A stretch of 64,000 nt of DNA from Polycladidibacter stylochi (GTDB lineage Bacteria; Pseudomonadota; Alphaproteobacteria; Rhizobiales; Stappiaceae): assembly GCF_001562055.1 (NCBI RefSeq), contig NZ_LLWE01000018.1, positions 310,001-374,000 on the forward strand, given 5' to 3'. Of this stretch, positions 1 to 9,295 are shown in pieces. Below the pieces are notes generated by a model that did no database searches, was not told the origin of the DNA, and saw only the letters and a list, made by a program, of their open reading frames with translations. The translations under genes were made by a program, and so were the position numbers. How positions within the stretch are numbered: position 1 is the stretch's first letter; the number at the start of each line of letters is the position of its first letter.

Positions 1-1
1 C

Positions 2-553
2 GTTGTGGCGATGATGCTGTTTGCTGCGGCAACGCAGGGGTACTTCTTTGCCCGCTCAAAACTATGGGAATCTGCGGCATTGTTGCTGGTAGCGTTTACA
101 CTTTTCCGCCCCGGCTTCTGGCTGGATATGGTCGAGCCGCCCTATGAGCGGTCAACCGGAACGGCAGTTATGCAGATGATTGGTGATGCGCCGCTGAATA
201 CGGAGGTTCGCCTAAATCTGGTGGGGAGTGACTTTGACGATCCCGACAAGGTGACCAAGCGCACGATTACTTTGGATGTCGGTGTTGGTAGCGGCGAGCA
301 GCGTTTGCAGGCCGAAGGGCTGAGTGCCATGGAAGATGGCGATAAAGTAGTGCTTGATGAGCCTTTCCCCGGTACTAAGTTCTCCAAGGAACTCCAGGTC
401 TTTGACTTTTATGGGGATGTACCTGTGACAATTGCGAGCACCGAGGTTCAGGCCGAGCGTATGGCTAAAGAGTGGTTCTACTTACCTGCACTGCTGTTGT
501 TGGCGCTTGTTATTGGTTTGCAGCGGCGGCGGCAAACGCAGCCAGCCTTTTAA
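2..553 (+). CDS. TRAP transporter fused permease, C-terminal part (partial)
   Basis: The gene enters from outside the window: the frame is open from base 2, so its first start-like codon is not the true start. About 183 residues remain: a hydrophobic stretch at the beginning, an exposed region of about 110 residues, and a last membrane helix (LPALLLLALVIGL) with an Arg-rich tail. This matches the DUF3394 extension of fused TRAP permeases, which import organic acids together with a periplasmic binding protein. The UspA gene downstream supports this, because TRAP operons often carry a UspA-like regulator (TeaD). Family assignment is from memory of the DUF3394 pattern; the substrate cannot be told. 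Confidence 0.7.
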   Translation, partial: VVAMMLFAAATQGYFFARSKLWESAALLLVAFTLFRPGFWLDMVEPPYERSTGTAVMQMIGDAPLNTEVRLNLVGSDFDDPDKVTKRTITLDVGVGSGEQRLQAEGLSAMEDGDKVVLDEPFPGTKFSKELQVFDFYGDVPVTIASTEVQAERMAKEWFYLPALLLLALVIGLQRRRQTQPAF

Positions 554-561
554 AACCACAG

Positions 562-594
562 AATACCCGCAGTTTCTTAAGAGCTGCGGGTATT
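562..594 (+). terminator. Hairpin after the TRAP gene
   Basis: A perfect 11-bp stem, AATACCCGCAG (562-572) with CTGCGGGTATT (584-594), closes an 11-base loop 8 bases after the TRAP stop codon. No T-run follows, so it may terminate weakly or only stabilise the transcript end ahead of the UspA gene. Confidence 0.5.
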
Positions 595-770
595 GCACTG
601 TTAGCTTTACAAGATGCAAGCGGAAGTTTTATGGATGCGGTCTTTTAGGCCTATGAAAAATGGCTGCGGCTTCTAAGAATATGCAGAGCAAATAAAACCG
701 TTTAGTATCATCTGGATGAATCACTGGTCGTGGCAATGCAAGTTGACCAAATTAGAGACGGATTAAACGC

Positions 771-1205
771 ATGTATTCCAATATCCTGCTACCTCTAGAT
801 ATTAACGAAGAAAGTTCTTGGAAGCGGGTTCTTCCTGTCGCGCTCGACTTGGCGCAGCACTACAAGGCAAATTTGCATGTGGTTACAGTGCTGCCAGATT
901 ACGGGAAGGCCTTTGTGGGTGGCTTTTTTGCTAAGGAATATGAAACCAAGGCACTTGAAAAAACCCGTGAAGCGCTTGAAGAGCTGCTGGACCGTGAGTT
1001 GCCCGAGGGATCACAAAATGTGCAGGGGCATATTGCACACGGGACGATTTATGAGGAAATCAATAAGGCGGCTGATAAGCTGGACTGTGATTTGATTGTA
1101 CTATCTTCGCACCGGCCTGAGTTGAAAGATTACTTGCTTGGCCCGAATGCCGCGCGTGTTGTGCGCCATGCTCACCAATCTGTTTTTGTGGTGCGTGAAG
1201 ATTAA
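771..1205 (+). CDS. Universal stress protein, UspA family
   Basis: A 144-residue cytoplasmic single-domain Usp protein. The N-terminus MYSNILLPLDI is the first beta strand with its conserved Asp. The C-terminal part carries the nucleotide-loop pattern, here SSHRPELKDYLLGPNAARVV, ending in the typical SVFVV strand. The classical G-2x-G-9x-G(S/T) motif is imperfect because the first Gly is replaced in SSHRPEL, so ATP binding is uncertain. It lies about 220 bp after the TRAP permease gene on the same strand and before a strong terminator. It probably acts as a TRAP-associated regulator or a general stress protein. Confidence 0.85.
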   Translation: MYSNILLPLDINEESSWKRVLPVALDLAQHYKANLHVVTVLPDYGKAFVGGFFAKEYETKALEKTREALEELLDRELPEGSQNVQGHIAHGTIYEEINKAADKLDCDLIVLSSHRPELKDYLLGPNAARVVRHAHQSVFVVRED

Positions 1206-1296
1206 GTATTTTTTTGCGCGGAGAGTATCCTAAATTCATATAGTGTTTGTATGAAATGAATATTCTCTAACAAAATTCAGCAATACAGTTTTTAAC

Positions 1297-1325
1297 GGCC
1301 CCGCTCTTACCAGCGGGGCCTTTTT
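1297..1325 (+). terminator. Intrinsic terminator after uspA
   Basis: A 9-bp GC-rich stem, GGCCCCGCT (1297-1305) with AGCGGGGCC (1312-1320), has a 6-base loop and is followed directly by TTTTT. It ends the TRAP/UspA transcript and also lies just beyond the 3' end of the convergent amidohydrolase gene. Confidence 0.9.
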
Positions 1326-1353
1326 GTATGCCTATGAAATTGCTAGGGAACAC

Positions 1354-2757
1354 TTATTGTAGCTTTTCGCCACTTTCTTCGACCGTTTTTCGTACGATTT
1401 TCGCATAGTCTTGAGCTTCTTGTACGATTTTGGCTTCATCAACGGTTAAGATCTTGCGATCACGCATTAAAATCTTACCTGCCACAATACTGGTACGAAC
1501 ATTGCTCGCATTGGCTGAATAGACGAGTGCAGAATAAGGGTTGTAAATTGGCACCATATTCGGTGCCTTGGTGTCAATAATGATGATATCGGCTTGTTTT
1601 CCTGCTTCCAATGAGCCGATTTTATCTTCCATGTGCAGTGCACGTGCTGCACCAATGGTGGCCATTTCGATAACTTTTATTGGCGGCATGGCGGCGCGAT
1701 CGTTGTTGGCCAGTTTATGTACTTTGGCGACCTGATTGAATTCATCTATTGTGCTCAATGTGTTACCTGACATTGGGCCATCAGTTCCGAGGCCAATACG
1801 TAGCCCTTTGTCGAACATTTCGAGAGCCGGGGATACCCCTTTTGCTGATTTAATGTTGGCACTCATGTTATGTGCAATGCCCACATCATTTGCCTTGAGC
1901 AGGGCTATATCTGCAGCGTCAGCGTGAATTACGTGGGCAGCAACCAGGTGTCTGTTTAATGCGCCGATGTCATTCATATAGGAAATGGGGGACAAGCCGT
2001 TGGAGCGCTCAGCGATTATTTCGTTTTCCCGTTGAGATTCAGCTAGATGGATCAAAACCGGCACATCCAGCTCTTGGGATAGTTTGCTGATTTGTTGCAG
2101 GACTAGCGTGGTATTTGTGTAGGGGGCATGCGGGGCAAACGCAGGGGTAATACGTGGATGATTTTTGTATTCTTCAATAAATTTTAGAGCGTAATCAATG
2201 CCTTCTTGAGCATTCTGTGCATCAGCCACCGGGAATTTAATAATAGTCTCACCCAGAACGGCGCGCATGCCAATTTTATCTACTGTTTTGGCGACTTCAT
2301 CTTCAAAGTAATACATGTCGGCGTAAGTGGTTACACCGCCCTTTAGCATTTCAATATTGCCAAGATTTGCGCCAATGCGAACCATATCACGGGAGACAAG
2401 TTTGCTCTCTAGGGGGAATATGTAGCGATGTAAACGGTCGGGGACATCATCGGCCAGAGAACGGAAAACACTCATAGATACATGGGTGTGAGTGTTGATG
2501 AGCCCGGGCATAACTATATCGCCCTTGGCGTCAATAATTTCTTTCGCGTCATAAGCTTCAAAATCAGAACCGTTACTAACGGATACAATAACGTCCTCGC
2601 TAACTACCACCATACCATTTTCAAGTATGGTTTTTTGCCCATCCATCGTGAGGATAAGTGCATTCTTAATGATCAGATCAACAGGAGTTTGAGCACTAGC
2701 TTGGGCGACCAGCGTGAGAAAGAAACCTATAGAAAAGAGAGACTTTATTGACTTCAT
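1354..2757 (-). CDS. Exported amidohydrolase, MTA/SAH deaminase-like
   Basis: A 467-residue metal-dependent hydrolase of the ATZ/TRZ (cytosine-deaminase-like) branch. Visible motifs are NTHTHVSM (about residues 88-95, metal-binding His), FAPHAPYTN, HLAESQRE (His/Glu), HVIHAD and LGTDGPMSGN (metal-binding Asp). The N-terminus has a lysine-rich start, a hydrophobic core and an ASA-Q cleavage site near residue 22, so the protein is probably periplasmic; most deaminases of this family are cytosolic. I start at the ATG at 2757, with AGG upstream and an intact signal peptide. A GTG at 2784 would add nine charged residues. The natural substrate cannot be told; it could act on an imported purine, pterin or triazine-like compound. 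Confidence 0.8.
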   Translation of the reverse strand: MKSIKSLFSIGFFLTLVAQASAQTPVDLIIKNALILTMDGQKTILENGMVVVSEDVIVSVSNGSDFEAYDAKEIIDAKGDIVMPGLINTHTHVSMSVFRSLADDVPDRLHRYIFPLESKLVSRDMVRIGANLGNIEMLKGGVTTYADMYYFEDEVAKTVDKIGMRAVLGETIIKFPVADAQNAQEGIDYALKFIEEYKNHPRITPAFAPHAPYTNTTLVLQQISKLSQELDVPVLIHLAESQRENEIIAERSNGLSPISYMNDIGALNRHLVAAHVIHADAADIALLKANDVGIAHNMSANIKSAKGVSPALEMFDKGLRIGLGTDGPMSGNTLSTIDEFNQVAKVHKLANNDRAAMPPIKVIEMATIGAARALHMEDKIGSLEAGKQADIIIIDTKAPNMVPIYNPYSALVYSANASNVRTSIVAGKILMRDRKILTVDEAKIVQEAQDYAKIVRKTVEESGEKLQ

Positions 2758-2907
2758 TTTTACTTGCCTGATCTTGATTTTCACGCTGACTAGTAAATGC
2801 TTTTATCAAAATATTCTAGTATATTTTTGAGATTTCAAGAATTTTCACCTTTCAATATTTATAGTTTTATCAATTGTAAATTTACGGATTTTTGTTCTCT
2901 ATTACTG

Positions 2908-3783
2908 TTAAAAATTGGTTCGAGTTTTTTGTCTTGTTAAGGTTCTGTAATTATTGTTAAATTTTGCTCCTGCTGTAATTATGAAAAGAGTAAGCAGGCC
3001 TGGTAATATAGAAATAATAGCTATCCCCGAGGCTACAGGTGTTAATGCCCCACCGCTGATGTGGGAAAACAGTAATGTTGTTAATGTAGTTATTTTCCCC
3101 TGTCCAAGTAAGAAGGTAATCAAAAATAGATTTGTCGATACTAAAAAAGCCATTAAAAAAGAGATCGTAAATATTGGTGTTAGTATAGGTAATGTTACAT
3201 GACGCAAGGTTTGTGCTTTGCTGGCACCTAGCATGCTCGCATGGTCTTCCAGCTCGTTACCGTGAGAATTTAGGGCGGGGATAAGCAAACGAAAAACGTA
3301 GGGGCTAGCGGGAATGCAATGTGCTAGCACTATGACTATGTAAGACCCCTGTAGGTTTGTATGAATTGCTAATATAACCAGAGGTATCCCCAGCGATATT
3401 TCAGGGAGAAAGAGCGGTAAGTTGCTGAAACTATGTGAAAATGCATGCCAGAACTTGCTTGTGCTCTCTCTCTTGGCTGCTATTAAAGCGGCAGGAAAAC
3501 AAATGGCTAGTGTTAGTGCTGATGCAGATAAACCAATCAGCATCGTATTTGCGATGGCCTCGCCTAATTGCGAACTTGGCGATATTAAATAATCCCAGGA
3601 AAGTGGGATTGGAGAAATTTCTCTTTGTTGCCACCACCATTTAGCGGGTAATAAATCTGGCCATTGCCAACGAAAGGCCAGTGAACTGATGATCAATGGA
3701 ATAAACGGCATCAGTATGATGATAGTTATGAACAGTGTCCCAAGTGATGCGAGCCGCTGTGCCGTATTTTTGCTTTGGTACAT
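2908..3783 (-). CDS. ABC transporter permease, YnjC-like half 2
   Basis: A 291-residue inner-membrane permease with about six hydrophobic helices and the BPD_transp_1 signature: the EAA loop reads SMLGASKAQTLRHVTLPIL. It ends the operon ATPase - binding protein - permease - permease and starts 7 bases after the previous permease. The best match I can recall is the YnjBCD system, where YnjC is one fused two-domain permease of about 510 residues; here the halves are separate genes. The coding sequence is AT-rich compared with the recO-era-rnc cluster next door. Substrate unknown. Confidence 0.8.
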   Translation of the reverse strand: MYQSKNTAQRLASLGTLFITIIILMPFIPLIISSLAFRWQWPDLLPAKWWWQQREISPIPLSWDYLISPSSQLGEAIANTMLIGLSASALTLAICFPAALIAAKRESTSKFWHAFSHSFSNLPLFLPEISLGIPLVILAIHTNLQGSYIVIVLAHCIPASPYVFRLLIPALNSHGNELEDHASMLGASKAQTLRHVTLPILTPIFTISFLMAFLVSTNLFLITFLLGQGKITTLTTLLFSHISGGALTPVASGIAIISILPGLLTLFIITAGAKFNNNYRTLTRQKTRTNF

Positions 3784-3790
3784 GTTCCCT

Positions 3791-4663
3791 CTAGTTGCCT
3801 ACTTTTAAAAAGCGCCCGAGGTAAAGGTAGGTATAGGAAAATAGTGCGCTAATTATTGCCATATGAACAATAAGAACCATCGCTTGTATCTGGTAGCTGT
3901 AATCGGGATTTATATAATAATTATAGGCGATTACAGGTAGGGTATAGGGGTATCCTCCCCCTAGTATTAATGGAACCTCGAAGGAAGATATGTTGTAGGC
4001 CATACATAAAACAAGTGCGGATGCTGTGTGTGGCATTACTTGAGGCAGTATAATGCGGTAAAGAATTTGCCATTTATTGGCACCTAAGATCATTGCCATT
4101 TCTTTTTGGTTTGCTGGTATGGCGTTTAGCGCTGCACTGATGACGAGAGTTAAGAAGGGCAGTTGTTTCCAAACGAAAACAAAGATTATGCCCCAGCCGT
4201 AATGGGTATTCAATATTGCTGGGAATTGAGCGGGGTCGTCTATGATGCCAAAGGCAGCGCATAGTCGGGAAAAGATACCCCCTTTGCCGAGCATTATAAT
4301 TGCTAGTGCTATGCCTAAAATATACGGAAGAAATAGCGGCAGACCATTGATTTTGCTAAGTTTGTTTATGAATGGTATGTTTTTGTTGATCGCAATTGCA
4401 AGTAGTATTGCAAATGCTGTTGCCAATAGGGATGAGATTACGGCGTAATAAAGTGTATAAGCCAGTGCCAGCCAAAATGCTGATGAAGCCCAAGTTTGCC
4501 AATATGTTGTAAAATTTGGAAAATTATTGACACCAAACCAGGGAGCATAACCTAAAGATGTTGCCAGAGAGAAGCCTAGCGATAATGTTATGGATCCGCC
4601 AATTAGTAAAGTAAAAGGTAATAAATAGACTAGTTCATTAATTTTGATGCGATTTATTATCAT
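3791..4663 (-). CDS. ABC transporter permease, YnjC-like half 1
   Basis: A 290-residue permease with an N-terminal helix near residues 10-35, several further helices and the cytoplasmic EAA loop MILGANKWQILYRIILPQV, which contacts the ATPase. Its ATG (4663-4661) overlaps the TGA stop of the binding-protein gene by four bases (ATGA), so the two are probably translationally coupled. With the 291-residue permease downstream it should form a heterodimeric channel in the inner membrane. The family is clear; the substrate is not. Confidence 0.8.
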   Translation of the reverse strand: MIINRIKINELVYLLPFTLLIGGSITLSLGFSLATSLGYAPWFGVNNFPNFTTYWQTWASSAFWLALAYTLYYAVISSLLATAFAILLAIAINKNIPFINKLSKINGLPLFLPYILGIALAIIMLGKGGIFSRLCAAFGIIDDPAQFPAILNTHYGWGIIFVFVWKQLPFLTLVISAALNAIPANQKEMAMILGANKWQILYRIILPQVMPHTASALVLCMAYNISSFEVPLILGGGYPYTLPVIAYNYYINPDYSYQIQAMVLIVHMAIISALFSYTYLYLGRFLKVGN

Positions 4664-6051
4664 TTATTTGTAATTGTATTGATATTATTAGACTTGTAGT
4701 ATTTCTCGACTACACTCTCAATAGTTTCGGAGGACTTTTTTTCTATTTTTTCTAACCAAACAGTTTTTATAATATTTACAAGAGAGGCATTCATATCCGG
4801 AGCTGCATTTTCGCTTAATTGCTCGTGAGTTAACCCGTGTAGGGGAGGGGCTGCTTGTTGCAGTATTTCGCGCTCGTTTGTATTCAACATTGCTAAGTCA
4901 ATGCCATTGGGCATAGCTGCTTTTGCAACCATTTTGCTTTGTGCAGCAATCGATGCAAAGTAATTTGCCGCAACTAACGCACTTGCTGGATGTGGGGCGG
5001 TTTTAGGGATGACAAGATAGCTTTTATTTTTAATCATTAACCCTTTGGGGAAAACAAAAATACGTGCTTTTTCAGGATATTGTCCCGTTATAAAGCCATT
5101 GTGCACTGCATAGATGCCAAACTTACAGTTTATATGCACCTCACCGTTTTGGAATAATTGATCCAGTGCAGCTTCGGTTCCCGGGTAGTGAGGGTTACCC
5201 TTTGAGGCTTGTAGAAGAAATGGTTCAATTTCTTGAAGATACGTGAAGGCGGGCTTAATTAAGTCGGCAAACTGCTTGGGCGTATAACTGGTTATAGGTT
5301 TTTGAAAAGGAATTGCGCCTGTGCCTGTGGGATTTTTTGCATAGATAACGGATTGTACAAAAGTATTTCCCAAGTAATGCGGTGGCTTTACGTATGTAAA
5401 TTTTCCGGGGCTGTTTATTAAATACTCTTTTAGCTCAGCAAATGTGTGCGGTGTTTTGCTTTCTGGTAAATATTGTCTGTCGGCCGCACATATAAACTGC
5501 TCACCTGACCAAGGGAGTTCTTGCATATTTGTTGCGGTTCCAAAGTCGTAGAGATTTAAATGGGCCGTGATAGAATCTGACAGCCAATCGTAGTTTTTGG
5601 AGTTGGGTAATTTATCTGCAAATGGGCCCCAAAGAGCATTTTGCTTTTTGAGGGTGTAAAAGTTTTCGCCATTTACCCATAGCAAATCAATAGAGCCTTG
5701 GCCGTAGCTGCGGCCTGCTGCCATTTCTGCCACGATTAAATCAATAGCTTCTTTGGTTGTGCTTAGTCTCCTAGCATTCAGTTTTATGCCTAAAGCCTTA
5801 AGATCATTCGTTACATTTTGATCAATCCATAGGTTGATGGGTATGCTCCCACCCCAATAATAGAAATTAACCTGTTGTTCCTTTTGGGCACTTTCTAGCA
5901 GTTGCTGCCAAGGCAAATTGTGATGCAGAAAATCTTCACGTAGATTTTCGGCGTGGGACCCGCTTTCTTGAGCCTTGCTCTGGCTGGAGATGAAAACAAT
6001 AACTAGCATCAATAGTGCGGATAGATAATAACCTTTGCTATTTGTCGGCAT
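4660..6051 (-). CDS. ABC transporter substrate-binding protein, YnjB-like
   Basis: About 463 residues from the ATG at 6051. The N-terminus MPTNSKGYYLSALLMLVIVF plus SSQSKAQ is a signal peptide, so the protein is periplasmic. Landmarks shared with YnjB are FYYWGGSIPINLWID near the start of the mature protein and DLLWVNGENFYTLK about 75 residues later. A longer reading from 6117 would overlap the ATPase gene by 22 bases and put 22 polar residues before the signal peptide; I reject it, although the Shine-Dalgarno match (AGGA) is some 12 bases from the 6051 ATG. It delivers an unknown ligand to the two downstream permeases. Confidence 0.78.
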   Translation of the reverse strand: MPTNSKGYYLSALLMLVIVFISSQSKAQESGSHAENLREDFLHHNLPWQQLLESAQKEQQVNFYYWGGSIPINLWIDQNVTNDLKALGIKLNARRLSTTKEAIDLIVAEMAAGRSYGQGSIDLLWVNGENFYTLKKQNALWGPFADKLPNSKNYDWLSDSITAHLNLYDFGTATNMQELPWSGEQFICAADRQYLPESKTPHTFAELKEYLINSPGKFTYVKPPHYLGNTFVQSVIYAKNPTGTGAIPFQKPITSYTPKQFADLIKPAFTYLQEIEPFLLQASKGNPHYPGTEAALDQLFQNGEVHINCKFGIYAVHNGFITGQYPEKARIFVFPKGLMIKNKSYLVIPKTAPHPASALVAANYFASIAAQSKMVAKAAMPNGIDLAMLNTNEREILQQAAPPLHGLTHEQLSENAAPDMNASLVNIIKTVWLEKIEKKSSETIESVVEKYYKSNNINTITNK

Positions 6052-6095
6052 CACAGGTCTTAATCCTAACATTCGTGTGGCTTGGCAAGGAGCAT

Positions 6096-7211
6096 CTATT
6101 TCCCAATTATATGCCAAAGGCTGTGGGGTGGTATTGTCAATTCAACCATATCACCTGGCTGCAAATGAGGCGTTGAAAGCGTATCGGCAAATAGTTGCTC
6201 TTCCCCTACTATCATTTGATATCTTGTCAGATTCCCTAGGAACTCCCTAGAGGTAATTTGGGCAATAAAGGTATTACTTGGACTATCATAGTTTGCAGTT
6301 TGAGATTGTCTGGCTTTATCCAAGGGAGCGAGTTTCAGCGCCTCGTACCTAATCATGGCATAATGATTAGGTCGTAAATTTTCGTTTTCTGTGCGTGCTA
6401 TAACGAAGTTTTGTTCTTGCTGGATTGAAGTATTGGTCTGTAGCAGGCCGATTGGTGTTTTCAATATGTTGGCAGATATGCGCGTGCATTCTAAGAAGTT
6501 TGCATTACCCATGAACTTGGCGGCTTGCATCGTTTCTGGGTGATGATAAAGCTGTTGCGGCGTGCTGAATTGAGTCAATTCCCCATTGAATAAAAGAGCA
6601 ATTCTATCAGATAGTTCAATGGCTTCCTGTTGGTCGTGGGTAACTAATACAACAGTTAATTGGTATCTATTGTGCAAATTAGCTATTAAGTTACGAAGCT
6701 CTTGAGAAAGCTGGGCATCTAAAGAAGAAAACGGTTCGTCAAGTAATAGAACTTTCGGTTTGCCTGCAAGCGCTTGTGCAATAGCGACGCGTTGTCTTTG
6801 CCCCCCCGACAATTCATTGGGATACGCTTTCTCAAGGCCGTGTAAATGCAAATCCTCTATGAGGGTGGCTAATAGCTTTTCTTGATACTCTTTTGTTTTA
6901 TGCGCCATTTTGGGGGCAAAACAAATATTCTGCATTACGTTCATATGCGGAAATAAGGTGTAGGATTGGGTTACATAGCCAATCCCCCGATTGCTTGAGC
7001 TAAGGTATTTGCCGGAAACACCGTTAAATAAGATTTCGCCAAAGTCCGGAGTTTCTAAGCCGGCTATCAAGCGAAGAGTTGTCGTTTTTCCGCAACCTGA
7101 TGGTCCGAGTAACGTTACAAATTCACCACTTTCTATGGTTAGTGACAGTCTATTAACAGCGGTCGTTTTTTTAAATGCTCTCGTGGTGTCAAGTAGGCTA
7201 ATCTGGGTCAA
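6096..7211 (-). CDS. ABC transporter ATP-binding protein, PotA/YnjD-like
   Basis: A 371-residue ATPase that powers the YnjBC-like importer. It has Walker A GPSGCGKTT (about residues 36-44), a Q-loop (YVTQSYTLFPHM), signature LSGGQRQRVAIAQAL, Walker B VLLLDEPFSSLDA and the switch His in VTHDQQEA. The last 130 residues form a TOBE-like regulatory tail, longer than in YnjD. It is the first gene of the operon and reads into the binding-protein gene. No promoter is obvious in the 188 AT-rich bases between it and recO. Confidence 0.87.
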   Translation of the reverse strand: MTQISLLDTTRAFKKTTAVNRLSLTIESGEFVTLLGPSGCGKTTTLRLIAGLETPDFGEILFNGVSGKYLSSSNRGIGYVTQSYTLFPHMNVMQNICFAPKMAHKTKEYQEKLLATLIEDLHLHGLEKAYPNELSGGQRQRVAIAQALAGKPKVLLLDEPFSSLDAQLSQELRNLIANLHNRYQLTVVLVTHDQQEAIELSDRIALLFNGELTQFSTPQQLYHHPETMQAAKFMGNANFLECTRISANILKTPIGLLQTNTSIQQEQNFVIARTENENLRPNHYAMIRYEALKLAPLDKARQSQTANYDSPSNTFIAQITSREFLGNLTRYQMIVGEEQLFADTLSTPHLQPGDMVELTIPPHSLWHIIGK

Positions 7212-7399
7212 GTAATTGCACTATTTAGCTATTTTAAAGATGCTATTTGTTTAATGTAGGAACACTGGCAGAACTGTGTCGCTCATAACATGTATATTCC
7301 TATTATATATCATAGGATAAGAATGCGAGTTCGTCTAAATAATAAATGGCATTTTAAATGATTATTATGAGACGATTGTATTTAAATATAAACAATTTT

Positions 7400-8179
7400 T
7401 TAAATAGTGCTAAGTAATGCCTTGATATAGCTATCACGGGCTTGTGGCCAAGTAATTTGTCGGGGCTCAAATATGTATTTGTGAAGAAAATATCCCGTCA
7501 GTTTAAAGCCATTTTGTATATCAGAACTTGTTATCGTTGCTGAATTTTCATTCTTATTATGTGTCGACAGCTCATGCCCTTGTCCATTCCCTTGCCCTTT
7601 TGCGGGTACTAAATGAGGGGGAAGGTGCAGAAGTAAGTGTTCGTAGGGAATTCCGGCTTCCTGGCATACCGCGCGGCCTGATCTGGGTGAGACCCATATG
7701 AGGTTTTCTGTGGTACCGGTCGCCGCGCATAGGGACAGGTCGAGCCCGAAACCCAGTTCCCTCAGGAGTTCCAATTCAAACCGTTGCAAAAGCACTGCGC
7801 CAATTTGGGGCTCTTCCAAATGATCCAAAATAATGTCTACGGCATGATATAGCTGAGGATGTGGGTCTCGCTCGGGTAACAAGCGCAGTAATGCGGTTAG
7901 GGTTTGCAACCCATGTAATGTGAGAGCGAATTGCATTAGGTTTGCTGCGCGTAGCTGGAGGGGCTCAAATGTGAATGAGCCCAGATGTTCTTCCAGTCTG
8001 CCGCGCCATGTGAGTGTCAGGTGATTGCCAGCTTGAAGGGAAGGGTGCTGTTTACGAGAGCGGCCACCACGAACGAGGCCAAGGCAGCGGCCGCGTTCTA
8101 GTGTCATTACCTCTAGTATGAGGTTATTTTCGCCCTGTTTACGCGTTCCAAGAACAATACCTTGCGCATTCCACTGCAT
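7400..8179 (-). CDS. recO: DNA repair protein RecO
   Basis: A 259-residue recombination mediator of the RecFOR pathway, which loads RecA at SSB-coated gaps. The N-terminal OB fold starts MQWNAQGIVLGTRKQGENNLILEVMT; the helical part contains LLQRFELELLRELGFGLDL and the alphaproteobacterial stretch WVSPRSGRAVCQEAG. There is no four-Cys zinc cluster, as is usual for proteobacterial RecO. An insert near residues 200-220 (GKGQGNGQGHELSTHNKN) is low-complexity and looks like a flexible loop. It is the last gene of lepB-rnc-era-recO, 91 bases after era. Confidence 0.93.
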   Translation of the reverse strand: MQWNAQGIVLGTRKQGENNLILEVMTLERGRCLGLVRGGRSRKQHPSLQAGNHLTLTWRGRLEEHLGSFTFEPLQLRAANLMQFALTLHGLQTLTALLRLLPERDPHPQLYHAVDIILDHLEEPQIGAVLLQRFELELLRELGFGLDLSLCAATGTTENLIWVSPRSGRAVCQEAGIPYEHLLLHLPPHLVPAKGQGNGQGHELSTHNKNENSATITSSDIQNGFKLTGYFLHKYIFEPRQITWPQARDSYIKALLSTI

Positions 8180-8270
8180 CGTGTTGTTTGCTCCTGAGCG
8201 TGGGACGCATTCAAGGCAGGGTGCAACGCGTTACTGTTGACGCACACCCTAGCCTTGAGTTGTTTTTGAA

Positions 8271-9200
8271 TTAGAGCGGGAAGTCCAGCCCCATCTGGCG
8301 GTATCGCTCTGGGTCATCGGACCAATTCTCGCGCACTTTAACAAAAACGAAAAGATGAATGGTTTGCTCAAAAGCCTCCATCATTTCTTCCCTTGCCGCC
8401 TTGGATATGGCTTTGATGGTTTGGCCGTTCTTACCTAGAACAATGCTTTTTTGGCTGTCACGCTCTACAAAAATGGTTTGTTCAATGCGTACCGAGCCAT
8501 CGTCCTTTTCCTGCCATTGGTCAGTCTCAACGGTGGATATATAGGGTAGCTCTTCATGTAGTCGTAGATAAAGTTTTTCACGGGTGATTTCTGCTGCCAG
8601 CATACGTAGCGGGACATCGGAGGCTTGATCTTCCGGATACAGCCATGGTCCCTCCGGCATTTTACCTGCAAAGTAGTTCAGGATGTCTTTTGTGCCACTG
8701 CCATTGAGGGCCGAAATCATAAAGGTTTTCTCAAACCTAGTATACTCGTTGGCCTTTTGGGCCAGTTCAAGCAGTTTTTCGCGCTTGGTGATGTCAACCT
8801 TGTTGAGCAACAGCACCTTTGGCAGTTTGATGTTTTGCAGCTCGGTGAGAATGCGCTCTACTGCTTCGGTGATGCCACGGGTTGAGTCAATAAGTACCGC
8901 GATTACATCAGCATCTTTCGCACCGCCCCAAGCACTGTCGACCATGGCGCGGTCCAAGCGGCGGCGCGGCTTAAAGATACCTGGAGTGTCTACAAAAACG
9001 ATCTGGCTTTGTTCTTCAATCGCAACGCCGCGAATGATGTTGCGGGTCGTTTGTACTTTGTGAGTGACGATTGAAACCTTTAAGCCAACCAATTTGTTAA
9101 GAAGTGTTGACTTGCCAGCATTGGGCGCGCCGATGAGGGCAACAAAGCCGGCTTTGGTTGGCAGTTGCGCTGTATAGCTCGCCAATGGGTTCTCTGTCAT
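8271..9200 (-). CDS. era: GTPase Era
   Basis: A 309-residue ribosome-assembly GTPase that binds the 3' end of 16S rRNA. G1 is GAPNAGKS (residues 24-31), G2 is in TTRNIIRG, G3 is DTPG and G4 is NKVD; the KH RNA-binding domain follows (GKNGQTIKAISKAAREEM). The length is normal for the family. It lies between rnc and recO with gaps of about 90 bases on each side, the arrangement usual in Hyphomicrobiales, and is presumably co-transcribed with lepB and rnc. Confidence 0.97.
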   Translation of the reverse strand: MTENPLASYTAQLPTKAGFVALIGAPNAGKSTLLNKLVGLKVSIVTHKVQTTRNIIRGVAIEEQSQIVFVDTPGIFKPRRRLDRAMVDSAWGGAKDADVIAVLIDSTRGITEAVERILTELQNIKLPKVLLLNKVDITKREKLLELAQKANEYTRFEKTFMISALNGSGTKDILNYFAGKMPEGPWLYPEDQASDVPLRMLAAEITREKLYLRLHEELPYISTVETDQWQEKDDGSVRIEQTIFVERDSQKSIVLGKNGQTIKAISKAAREEMMEAFEQTIHLFVFVKVRENWSDDPERYRQMGLDFPL

Positions 9201-9295
9201 TTTATAACTCTTTATTGATCGGCTTGTTTTTGCTGGTGTAAGCCTAATGATAGTTTGTTAATTGTTTTGTCGAGTGTCAAGGAAAGATGCTGAAA

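Noticed and set aside
432-656. 74-codon plus-strand frame over the end of the TRAP gene
   Set aside because: It overlaps the TRAP frame out of phase and runs through the downstream hairpin.
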